From positions 1,030,501 through 1,094,500 of the forward strand of contig NZ_PREV01000026.1 in NCBI RefSeq assembly GCF_002959965.1: DNA of 64,000 nt, in the 5' to 3' direction. This document shows positions 48,982-59,000 of this stretch, piece by piece. This DNA comes from Microbulbifer pacificus. GTDB lineage: Bacteria; Pseudomonadota; Gammaproteobacteria; Pseudomonadales; Cellvibrionaceae. The notes beneath the pieces were generated by a model that was given only the letters and a program-made list of their open reading frames with translations, had not been told where the DNA came from and did no database searches. Within the stretch, counting starts at the first letter, position 1. Each line of letters opens with the position of its first letter. Position numbers and translations under genes: made by a program.

Positions 48982-49128
48982 CTAATCACTATCAAAGCCG
49001 CTTCCGCTATCGAAGGCTGTATACCCGCTACCTATCGCGCTGAAGTTTGCATTTCCAAGGAAGAACGTATCAGCAACTTCCTGTTTTAGGTCTTCATAGG
49101 CGAGACTAGGTTCATTTTGATTTGTCAT
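48982..49128 (-). CDS. Possible 48-aa peptide
   Basis: ATG at 49128, stop at 48982. Begins MTNQNEPSLAYEDLKQEVAD and ends in a Gly/Ser/Phe-rich acidic tail (GYTAFDSGSGFDSD). The ribosome site is poor and no family is known. It could be a cassette leftover. Confidence 0.25.
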   Translation of the reverse strand: MTNQNEPSLAYEDLKQEVADTFFLGNANFSAIGSGYTAFDSGSGFDSD

Positions 49129-49170
49129 GGAGATGATTGAAACAGTGCTACAGCAGGCGTCTTAGCGCCT

Positions 49171-49208
49171 AAAAAGAAAAGCCCCAGCCATGATGGGCTT
49201 GGGGCTTT
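49171..49208 (-). terminator. Terminator of the L,D-transpeptidase tip/immunity operon
   Basis: Stem AAAGCCCCA (49178-49186) / TGGGGCTTT (49200-49208), followed on the minus strand by TTTCTTTTT. 25 bp after the immunity-gene stop. Confidence 0.85.
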
Positions 49209-49233
49209 GGGTGACCACTAAAGAACAAGAGGG

Positions 49234-49473
49234 TTACTTAACGCGGAGAACAGACACCATGGATGTAAAGAAAGCCGCCAATCCAACAAGCCCTAAAAGA
49301 CCATTAAAAAGCAAATAATTAACCGTTGAGTTGTATATCCATCCACCCACCTCTGTCCCAAAGACATGCTGACTGGAAGCCGACAATGCATCGTAAATGT
49401 CGGTAACTGCGATCAATGTAATGACCAGTCCTAGAAGAATAAAAAATATGTGCACGGCAATTTTTAATCTCAT
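49234..49473 (-). CDS. Candidate membrane immunity protein for the L,D-transpeptidase tip
   Basis: 79 residues with two clear hydrophobic helices (VHIFFILLGLVITLIAV; LLFNGLLGLVGLAAFFTSMV) and a possible weaker segment between. It starts 13 bp after the stop of the toxin-tip gene, in the same direction, and the pair ends in a terminator. Immunity to a peptidoglycan-acting toxin would be expected in the envelope, which fits. Sequence alone does not prove immunity. Confidence 0.65.
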   Translation of the reverse strand: MRLKIAVHIFFILLGLVITLIAVTDIYDALSASSQHVFGTEVGGWIYNSTVNYLLFNGLLGLVGLAAFFTSMVSVLRVK

Positions 49474-49486
49474 CAGCTATTACTCC

Positions 49487-51159
49487 CTAATACTTCACGG
49501 TCAAAATCATATCCTGCCCATAACTCTGAAATTTCTGGACAAAACTAGGCATCAAGCCACACAAGTCAATACAGCCTGCTGATCCAGGTATTACACCGCC
49601 GTGAATACTAAAACCTGATCGATCATAAGTATTTGTATTCCCCAATGGCTCCAACCAAACCCTGTAATCCCCCCAGGAATTGTGCCCTCCTGGCCATGTA
49701 CCTAAGCCAAACATGCCCTTAAATTCCTGCCATGCGGATTGATCCCTCACCTGAAGACGCTCTTGTCTCACAGCCCAAATTCCTTCTGGTATCGGCCCTT
49801 TATCTTCCTGCCCCTGGAATTCGCCAGATTGATAGCCTTCCCGGCCAGACACGGCAGCCCACTCATTAACAACTTTTCCGTTTGCATCCAACCATTGCAG
49901 AGATTTTCCATTGAAGCTCAAGCTCTGCGCCTTTTGTGCATTTACACGTCTTTGCTCAGACGTCTCATGATTAAACGCCTGCGAGAAAACACCAGTCGCC
50001 GCCCCATTTGCAAACTTCCCACCGGACAACTTGGAGGCCGTACCGCCAATCACCGCAGCGACGATGACCCGCGTTACGCTGTAACCCGCCCCACCAATAT
50101 GGTTGGAGTTGTTGAAACTAGTCCCCGCCGCTGTAAAGCCCGCGGCTGCGAAACCGTGCCCGAACTTGCCGCACTGTAGCTCCGCCATCACCCCGCCGGT
50201 GAGGCTATTTTCAGGGCATAGCCCGTGGTATTCAATCCTCCCGCGGCGGTCCCGTAGTTGGCGTTCAGGTGGCTGCCGATACCCGCAAACGCGGCGACAC
50301 TGACACCGCCCCAGAGGGCGCCCTCTGCAATATTGCCTCCGTTCGCCGCCGCGCTACTTGCCCCACCGATCGCGCCATAGGAGATGCTTGCCCAGAGACC
50401 GCTGCCCCATGGTGCCACCGCAGTCAGACCGATCGCGACGATGGTACCTACCCACTCCCTTAGCCGGAAGTACCCACTGGGATCCGTCGCATTCAGCGGG
50501 TTGTTCCACACATACGCATAGCGGTTGTGGGACTGACTGTAGTCCGTGGCCTGGAGGTAGGGGTCTGCCTGCAGGAACCGGGCGAGTTTGGGATCGTAGA
50601 TACGACCGTTCATATGGATCAGGCCACTTTGATCCAGCATCTCGTGCCCGGTGTAGCCGCGGGTGGTGATACGGGTATCGAAGTTGCTTCGTTCTCTGTG
50701 CAGCAGTGCGGTCCACTGGAGGGCGTTGCGCCGCTGGCCCCAAGCGTCGAACGAGAGGGCCTGTTCCACGGTACCGCTGGCATCGGTAATCACGTCGATG
50801 CTGCCCAAGTGGTCTTTGTGCAGGTAGCGTCGCTGTTTACCGTTGTTGCTGACGGTGATCAGGGCGCCGCCGGGGAGGTAGCGTTTGATCTCCGTGGTGC
50901 CATCGGTTCCGCGGATCTTTTCCACATTGCCGATGGTGCGGGTTTCGGTGCGCTTGCCCTGGGCGTCGATGTCGATATGCAGGTAGCGGGCGCGGTCCGG
51001 GCCGTATTTGAACTGGGTGGTGTGGCCGCTCTTTTTGATCTCCGTGGGTTTCTCGAAGGCGCGGTTGAGCTGGCGCACGCTGCGGGTCAGGGTATCAAAG
51101 CAGGTGATCTGTTCAGCGCCGCCGCTACTGTGCTCGAGGATCTGGCGCAGGTTTGACAC
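49487..51159 (-). pseudogene. Orphan RHS tip with L,D-transpeptidase (Tlde1/DUF2778-like) toxin, frameshifted
   Basis: The first frame (51159-50188) carries an RHS core (YTGHEMLDQSGLIHMNGRIY, FLQADPYLQA, YVWNNPLNATDPSGYFRL) and stops after ALKIASPAG. The second frame (50191-49487) resumes with GKFGHGFAAAGFTAAG and adds a toxin of about 150 residues: SFNGKSLQWLDANGKVV, GPIPEGIWAV and SIHGGVIPGSAGCIDL, the His...Ser-x-Gly-Cys site of DUF2778/Tlde1-type L,D-transpeptidase effectors. Compared with the large RHS gene, a 10-bp deletion near 50208 causes the shift. The 5' part is itself a patchwork (RQILEHS joined to SGGAEQ; LNRAF joined to KPTEIK). It could express only through internal starts. Confidence 0.82.
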
Positions 51160-51180
51160 AGAGTTTTGAACACAATCGTA

Positions 51181-51648
51181 CTACCCGTACTTTTTGCAAA
51201 TGCTCCATACGTAATTTATAACTGAACATTCCATCAGCCCATTGTCGATTATTTCTTTCAAGTACGGTATCAACGATAAACTGTTATATGACTTGATAAA
51301 AACAATCGAACTACCGCGGCTTAAAATCCCAGATGACCAATACAGAACTTCGAAGTAATCATCCTCAATATGATATTGAACCCCTGTACCAACATCTAAA
51401 TCGTTCATTAACAATCGAATATCATTAACCTCCGGAATATGTGCTAAATCAATTGGAAATACTGAGTTATAAGCAACACGAACCAAACCGGACTGCTGCA
51501 TTATTTCAGCCATCCGATTAAAATCTTTACCTCTCTCTTTAAGTGGTTTGCTCATCGAAAAAAGTGACGGTTCATTGTTCTCATAAAAACACCCCCCTAA
51601 AAGCATGACAAAAGAACAAATCATATACACGTATAATTTGCTAATCAT
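51181..51648 (-). CDS. Candidate immunity lipoprotein for the toxin-44-like tip
   Basis: 155 residues with lipoprotein signal (YVYMICSFVMLLGGC). The mature domain (NRMAEIMQQSGLVRVAYNSV, YHIEDDYFEVLYWSSGILSR) is not recognised. Its start overlaps the toxin stop by 8 bp, a sign of translational coupling. Low GC like many immunity genes. Confidence 0.7.
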   Translation of the reverse strand: MISKLYVYMICSFVMLLGGCFYENNEPSLFSMSKPLKERGKDFNRMAEIMQQSGLVRVAYNSVFPIDLAHIPEVNDIRLLMNDLDVGTGVQYHIEDDYFEVLYWSSGILSRGSSIVFIKSYNSLSLIPYLKEIIDNGLMECSVINYVWSICKKYG

Positions 51649-52120
51649 TTCTACTCCCTAGCAGAGATTCACGATTTTGGAAATAGTAATTCCCGCCCAT
51701 CCATATGTGGGCCCCATCTCTCCAGTTATCCCCGTAATTTGTACTTCCAGGATATTTGGCAGTATCACTGAACTCTCCATCCAATGGGTCATACTGCTTG
51801 GGCTGGCGATATTGCTGATACCAGCCGGCACCTCTAATCGCGAGATTTATCGAAAGCTTAGGAAATACTGTTGAAAGCCCTCCAGTAGCCCCATCAGCCC
51901 AAGCTTGCGCAGTTGAACCGAATGCAAAATTTCCAAACTCTTCGACCCCTGGAAGGGATTTATACTCAGCCCGGTTCTTAAAGTCCCAATCCCCATTGGT
52001 CTCAACTTTTTTAATATATGCCTGGTAGTCCCTATCGATCCCTATTTTGTAAGCTTCGGAAATTGATAGCTTGAATTCATCAACCATCTGCTTCCACAAG
52101 ATTTTTCGGCGTTCATTCAT
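51641..52120 (-). CDS. Displaced RHS tip with bacterial toxin 44-like domain
   Basis: 159 residues from the ATG at 52120. Upstream, in the same frame, the RHS linker FANGAATGAFSQAFNNE can still be read back to about 52173, where it meets unrelated spacer DNA, so only the tip of the RHS protein remains. Toxin part: NGDWDFKNRAEYKS, FGNFAFGSTAQAWADGATGG, AGWYQQY, NYGDNWRDGAHIWMGGNYYF; this resembles polymorphic toxin type 44 (FGNFxYGA, AGxxQ, YGDDxxDxxxIxxG). The assignment is from memory. It lacks its own export signal, so it is probably a reservoir tip, activated only by recombination with the full-length gene. Confidence 0.7.
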   Translation of the reverse strand: MNERRKILWKQMVDEFKLSISEAYKIGIDRDYQAYIKKVETNGDWDFKNRAEYKSLPGVEEFGNFAFGSTAQAWADGATGGLSTVFPKLSINLAIRGAGWYQQYRQPKQYDPLDGEFSDTAKYPGSTNYGDNWRDGAHIWMGGNYYFQNRESLLGSRND

Positions 52121-52179
52121 TTCATTATTAAATGCCTGCGAGAAAGCCCCAGTCGCCGCCCCATTTGCAAAGACCGGTA

Positions 52180-52432
52180 CACCTGACGCGAAGTCGTAGT
52201 TCAGAAGCGATTTTTCCTTGGCGCATCAACGGCTTGCAGCCATTTTTTCCCGACGAAGATCGACTCTACCAAGATTTTTCCCTTGAGGCACTTTTCCGCT
52301 TTGTAGGCGGTTTTCCTTAAAGCAGAGACAACAAGCCCCGGGCGCGCCAGCGACCGGGGCTTGTTGGTTTGGGGGGCTGCGGTGCGGGAGGACTGGATCA
52401 GGCCAGCACTTCCAGCCCTTTGCGGTCCACCA
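52180..52432. repeat. RHS-cassette spacer block, copy B
   Basis: Counterpart of 48606-48950. Includes hairpin ACAAGCCCCGG / CCGGGGCTTGT (52331-52364) and the last 11 codons of the XRE antitoxin (52398-52432). Confidence 0.75.
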
Positions 52433-52513
52433 GATATCCTGATCCTCAAGTACGCGGCCAACCGGCTCTCGGCGGGGGATGCGGCTTAGCGGCTAAGAGA
52501 AAGCCAGAAGCAC

Positions 52514-52545
52514 AAAGCCCCGGCAGATGGCTCTGCAGGGGCTTT
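52514..52545 (-). terminator. Hairpin after the large-RHS immunity gene
   Basis: AAAGCCCC / GGGGCTTT stem with an inner GCAGA/TCTGC extension, 16 bp past the stop at 52561; only a short T-run follows. Confidence 0.6.
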
Positions 52546-52560
52546 GCTTAAAAATAACTT

Positions 52561-53040
52561 TTAAGGGTCATCTGGAAACTGCAATGCATCAATGCGCTCC
52601 GGAGAGAAAGGCTGAGATTTTATAAACTTAAATGCCTCGCCTTCTCGTAAGTAAAGAAGCTCTTCAACAGGTTCACTATAAAAATCGACTTTCGAGTAAT
52701 CCTCATCTGTGACTTTTAAAAGTGAAAAGCCCTCCCGAAGAGCCTGAACCTCCATATCGGGAGACAGTAAAACCCGGCAAGCTATATATGCTTGATAATC
52801 CTTATCCCGCTCTCCAAAGCTCCCACCTTCCCCATGAGTGAAAAGAAGGTCAAGCATATCCACTCGAGCATCAACATAAGCTCGATCAATAGATTCCGGA
52901 AAGTCTTTCTGGCTCAACACCGCATACTCAGCTAAACATAGGCTAATTGCCTGTCCGCCGAGTTTCGCCTGATCTTCCTGTGCATTCATCGCACATGCCT
53001 GCATCGCAAAAATTGTCAGTAAAAATATAATCGTCTTCAT
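52561..53040 (-). CDS. Candidate immunity protein for the DUF4329 RHS tip
   Basis: 159 residues. N-terminal export signal with a probable lipobox (LLTIFAMQAC). Acidic mature part (IDRAYVDARVDMLDLLFTHG, EGFSLLKVTDEDYSKVDFYS), family unknown. The ATG overlaps the RHS stop by 4 bp (ATGA-type coupling), the usual layout of an RHS immunity gene. A hairpin follows. Confidence 0.7.
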   Translation of the reverse strand: MKTIIFLLTIFAMQACAMNAQEDQAKLGGQAISLCLAEYAVLSQKDFPESIDRAYVDARVDMLDLLFTHGEGGSFGERDKDYQAYIACRVLLSPDMEVQALREGFSLLKVTDEDYSKVDFYSEPVEELLYLREGEAFKFIKSQPFSPERIDALQFPDDP

Positions 53041-56000
53041 TGAACAACCCGACTTGGCGGAGTACCCAACCTACCTACATGTGAGCAGTTTCCAGGATTA
53101 CAAATTCCTATTCTTACAGCGCCACCATGCTGAACACCCAAGTAAAGCGGCTTGTTTGCCTTGGCAACCCAGCTAGAGTCACCACCAACAAAGCTCCCTG
53201 AAAAGTTATTCGACCTGTTTGAGAACATCAAATCACCACTAGGGTGCGTGTGATACCCGATATGTGTTGTGCTCACACTAACGGATCCTGGACCACCAAT
53301 TTTTGGCATCGTATAACGCCAACCATTTTTCGACTTCCAAATATTGCCTCCGACTTCAAGGCCATACTTTTCAGACAACGGAGCGGTCACATCTAAAACC
53401 TCTGTAGCCGCAGCATCCGCACTATCAAATGCCTTATATGGATTCAGCGTTCTATCTGCAGCCAGTGCATCCAACTCCTCCTGGAAGGCAGCTATATTTT
53501 CTGCAGATGCGCTATCTCCATTGGTCGAGTGGACGTCCTGAACATCGTTGCGCCCTATGGAACTCATCGCCATAGCAAAGGCAGCCGTCGCCGCCCCATT
53601 TGCAAATTTCCCACCGGACAACTTGGAGGCCGTACCGCCAATCACCGCAGCGACGATGACTCGCGTTACGCTGTAACCCGCCCCACCAATATGGTTGGAG
53701 TTGTTGAAGCTTGTCCCCGCCGCGGTAAAGCCCGCAGCTGCAAAACCATGCCCGAACTTGCCCCCTTGCAGCTCCGCCATCACGCCACCGGTGAGGGCAT
53801 GAGCGCCTATTTTCAGGGCATAGCCCGTGGCATTCAATCCTCCCGCAAAGGTACCGCCGTAGTTGCTACTCAGGTGACTGCCGATACCCGCGAAGGCGGC
53901 AGCACTGACACCACCCCAGAGGGCGCCTTCTGCGATATTACCACCGTTCGCTGCTGCACCACTCGCGCCAGAGGCTGCACCCACTAAGGTGTATCCGAGT
54001 TTGCTACAACCGGGACCACAGATGTAGGCACCTGCGACAGCGACGATGACGCCTACCCACTCCCTTAGCCGGAAGTACCCACTGGGATCCGTCGCATTCA
54101 GAGGGTTGTTCCACACATACGCATAGCGGTTGTGGGACTGACTGTAGTCCGGGGCTTGCAGGTAGGGATCCGCCTGCAGGAACCGGGCGAGTTTGGGGTC
54201 GTAGATACGACCGTTCATATGGATCAGGCCACTCTGATCCAGCATCTCGTGCCCGGTGTAGCCGCGGGTGGTGATACGGGTATCGAAGTTGGTCCGTTCG
54301 CTGTGCAGCAGTGCGCTCCACTCGAGGGCGTTGCGTCGCTGGCCCCAGGCGTCGAACGAGAGGGCCTGTTCCACGGTGCCACTACCGTCGGTAATCACGT
54401 CGATGCTGCCCAGGTGGTCTTTGTGCAGGTAGCGTCGCTGTTTACCGCTGTTGCTGACGGTGATCAGGGCGCCGCCGGGGAGGTAGCGTTTGATCTCCGT
54501 GGTGCCATCGGTTCCGCTGATCTTTTCCACATTGCCGATGGTGCGGGTTTCGGTGCGCTTGCCCTGCGCGTCGATGTCGATACGCAGGTAGCGGGCGCGG
54601 TCAGGGCCGTATTTGAACTGGGTGGTGTGGCCGCTCTGTTTGATCTCCGTGGGTTTGTCGAAGGTGCTGTATTTGAAGCTTCTACCAGTACCGTCACGGG
54701 TCATGTTGCCGTTGGCGTCGTAGTGGTAGGCCACCGTATGGCCGCTGGCGTCCTCGGTGGCACAGACGGCGTGGGGGCCGGCATTTTGGCTAGCGACACA
54801 GTCACTGCCGTACCGGTAGTCGCCCACATCGCTCTTGTGGGTGATGTTGCCGAGGTCGTTATAGTGGACGGTCTGGGCGGCTCGGCCCTGGACCTGGGAG
54901 CGGGTCAGCCGGTTGAGGCCGTCGTATTCGAAGTCTTCACGCAGGTTTTTGTCGCCACTGCGGTCGATGCGGTGCTCGAGGTTGCCGAGACTGTCCCACT
55001 GGTAGCGCTGGTCCTGGATGTTTGTGAGCCCGAGCACATGGGCGGTCTGCTGTTGCAGCCGCCCGGTGGCGGGGTCGTAGACTTTTTCGGTGGTGACGCC
55101 GTTGCCACTGACCGATTGGGTGACGTTGCCCCGGGCATCCATGGCGAGGACGGTGTAATAGGTTTCTCCGGGGGCGAGATTGACCTGTTCGGCGTCGCTG
55201 ACCGCGGCCAGGTAGCCATAGGCGTTGTAGCGGTGCTGGATGGCACTGCTTTCCCAGGAGCCATCGCCACCGGCATCAAACACCTGGAAGGGACGCCCGT
55301 ACTGGTCGTAGTTGGTTTTCTCAAAGTGGTCGTCCCCTGCGCCGAAGCTGGTGGCGGTTTCACTGGGGCGGCCGAGGCTGTCGTAGGTGTGGACCTTGAG
55401 GTAGCCGGACTGGGTTTCTTCCACGCGGGCCAGTGCGCCGGGGGGGACGCCGTTTTGCCAGGTGGTGTCGTTGTTGTAGTGCCAGCGGGTGTCGGCTTCG
55501 AGACTGCCGTCTGGGCGGTAGTCGATGCGGCGCTGCAGGCGGCCCAACAGGTCGTAGGTGTTTTCGACTTTCTGGCCCCTGGCGTCGGTCTGTTCGGTGA
55601 GCTCGTCGGCGCCGTTATATATATAACGCCAGGTACCCTTGTCGGGATCGGACATCTCGGCTTTGCGACCGCGGAGGTCGTACACCATTACGGTTTCCAG
55701 ATGACGGCTGCCATCACCCTTGTTAATGACTTTGGTGAGTTTGCCCTGGGCGTCGTGCTGGAACTGCTGCACATTGCCGAGGTTGTCCTGAACCTGGATC
55801 TTCTCGCCGAGGACATTTACGGTCTCGCGGTGCACCTGGCCTTTGGGGTTGGTGGTGACGGTGGTGAGGCCGTCGTAGTCGATGGCGGTATCGTAGGGGG
55901 TACCATTGCTGCCCTGGATACCGGGCAGGTCGGTACCGATAACGCGGCCAGTGCGGTCGTAGTATTGGGTGCTCCAGTAGCGGGTGCCCCCGGTCTGGTA

Positions 56001-59000
56001 GGGCTGGGACTGGTGCTTGACCCGGCCGAGGGCGTCGTACTCGGTATCAACGATATTCCAGCTGCCGTCGAAGGCGCGGTTGAGCTGGCGCACGCTGCGG
56101 GCCAAGGCATCAAAACAGGTGATCTGTTCAGCGCCGCCGCTACTGCGCTCGGTGTGCTGGTAGGCACTGCCTGCCGGGCACTGGACGCTGGCCTGGGCAA
56201 AGAGGCTTACGTTGTGGGCGCCGGTGGCACTGTGCTCGAGGATCTGGCGGCCGAAGGCGTCGTAGGTGTAGGCGGTTTCCACACCCGCCATGTCCTGTAC
56301 GCGGGTGGGTTGCCCATAGGCGTTGCGGGACAGAACTTTACGAGTGGTTTGGCCGAAGGTGTTTTCCTCTCGCTCGACGAAGCGGCCTCGGTCGTCGTAG
56401 TACCAGCGGCTCGTGCGCGATTTCGCAGCCTCCGGGGCGTAGTACGTGTAGACCTTGTTGCCGAAGCGGTCATAAGAGTTGTTGGTGAAAGAGCGCAGGC
56501 CTCTGCCCCAGGGGAGGTCACGATCGACGGACTTCTGCCGGAGCAGGCCAGCCTCGTTGCCGCTTAGGTGGTAATAAAAGTGATTTGAGCGTATCGCGGT
56601 ACTGCTCTGGCCACCTTCCGTGCGGCTGTGGGTGACACGGGTGTAGTAAAGGCGGCCCAGCTCACGGTAGCCAGTGAAGTTGTGCTCCGGGTTCTCGAAG
56701 TTGATTCTCTTGCTGTGATACTGATTGAGCGTGTCGGTGCTAAAGGTGTCGCCGTTGGCCGCCTGTGTGGTAACCGTGATACGCGTGGCATTGCCGTGCG
56801 CATCCTGCTCGGTACTGGTGGTGACGGTTTTCAGAAGCTCACCGGCTGCCTGCCCGTCATTGCGGAGGGCGTAAACCTTTTCCACGCTCTCGGCGAGGTA
56901 GGGTTTGAGCGGGCCGAGGGCGGTGGTGCCATGCTTTGCCTGCGCCGGCCAGTCATCCTGCCAGCCATACAGCTGCCAGGTGTTGTCCGCTTCACTCAGT
57001 AGGTGACCCTGGGCGGTGCGCACTTCGGTGTGCGCCGGGCGCCCAATGTAGGGGAAGTCCTGGCGGTAGCGGGTGGTGGTTTCCACCCCGGTTTGCTCGT
57101 CCACGGTGCGGATACGATGGAAGCCCAGGTGACCGCGGCCGGCGGCCTGCAGTTGCGCCTGGCCATAGAAGTAGCTCACCGCACTCTTGCCGGTGGTGTC
57201 GACCATCCCAGGGGTGTCGTTGGCGGCCGGTGCACTGCTTTCAACGCGGGTGACGAGGAACTGGCCACCGATCTGTTCCAGTACCGGGGAGAGCTTGCCC
57301 AGGCTCTGAGGTTCGGACCAGTCGCGGTTGCGCTGACGGAAGAAGTCGCGGTAGTCCGCGGTGAGGTACTGGGTACACCAACGCTCACGGTGGGCGCTCT
57401 GGCTCTGGGCCCGCGCGGCATTCTGGCGACAGGCGGCTTCGCCGTTTTGTGTCAGGGCCAGATGGGCGTAGTGACCGGAGTCGAGCATGCCGCCGTAGGT
57501 GACGTCGGTACGCGCCCCCAGACCGTTTTCGATACCGTCGATCACGTTGTGCGGAAGATCCCAGCCCCGCGGGCGGTGCCAGCGCAGGTCGCGGTCGTCG
57601 AAGCGCAGGTATTCCCGTACGCCGTCGCCGTCGATATCCGCAAACAGATCGGTGCTGTCTTTATCCCCGCCGGTCAACAATAACTGTGGTGCGGTAAAGC
57701 GCTGCTTGTCCGGCTGCCACAGGCGCATGTTGAGACGGCCTTCGTCGCGCCAGATGAGGGCGAGCTGACCGTCGCCCTTGAGGTCGGCGTAGAGGCGACG
57801 CTCGCCAATCTTGCCGAGTGCATGACGCTCACCAAACCCATTGCCGGTGTTCAGCTGGTAGTAACCCTCTTCACTGTTTTTATTCCGGTAGAGGGCGTCC
57901 GGCAGGCCGTCGCTGTTCAGGTCCATCAGGTCCATGGGGACTTTGCGGTCCTGATTGCTGCTCCAGTAGTGGTAGAACTGATATTCCCCCGGGGTGCCGG
58001 TGGACACGAACGCGGTCTGCCCACTGCCGGATCCGAAGATCAGGTCGACCTGACCATCGCCGTTGAGGTCAGCGGGCTGGAGGTTGCTGTCGTCCCGGCC
58101 GCTCCAGCCGGTGGGGACGTTCCCTGGGGTATACACCAGCCGTATGGCATAGCTTTTCCCAAACTGGTAATAGCTCGCCGCGGCGGGGTCGCCCTTGGGT
58201 TCCAACAGCCGGTACTGGTGGGGGGTGACATAGTCCACGAGGCCATCGCCATTGATGTCGAAGAAGCGCGCTTCTTCATCGGTCAGACCGAGATCTCCCC
58301 ACAGGGTGGACAGTACCCAGCCGTCACCGGACGGGTCCGGCTGGGACTGGTAGCGTTCCCAACGACCATTGCGGAACACGAGCAGGTCACTGCGGCCATC
58401 GCCGTTGACGTCGGCCATGTGCCACTTGTAGAAGTCGTTCTTATCGCGGTTATCCCCGTCGTCAAACACGGTGCGCTCTTCACCGAACCCATCGGCTTCC
58501 GCCAGGCGGTAACGGATACTTTGGTGGCGGATGGGCTCCTTGGGGTGACTGGTAATACGCGTTTCCATCCACACCAGGTCCTGGCGGCCATCGCCGTTGA
58601 TGTCTGCGGTCTGCTGCCCGATCAATTCATTGCGTTCTGCCAGGGGCAGTGTCTGCTGCAGCTCGAAGCGGAACTCGGTGCTGGGAAGACGCCAATCGAA
58701 GGTGGTGGCCGGACGGCACAGGCCTCCGGCACATTCTTCAATCGATGCAAGGCGGCTCAGGGTGTCCCACTGGCGCGCGAGGTAGTGCAGCTGGTAGTGG
58801 CGCAGGGCTTCCCCCTGGCTGCCACGCACGGTCACGGTGGTCAGGCGCTGGGTATTCGCGAGAGGCCAGCCGGCCAGATAGCCGTGCATGGGGTCGGGCC
58901 GGGTAGCGTACTCAAATTCGACCGTAGCGCCCGGGGTCGTGGTGGCCCCGAATGCGTAGCCAATGGAGGCGATGCGGTGGCCGTCGCGGTCGTTGCGGTA

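Noticed and set aside
52201..52461. An 86-codon minus-strand frame in spacer block B
   Set aside because: It crosses a terminator hairpin and the antitoxin tail in another frame; spacer copy A does not keep it open.
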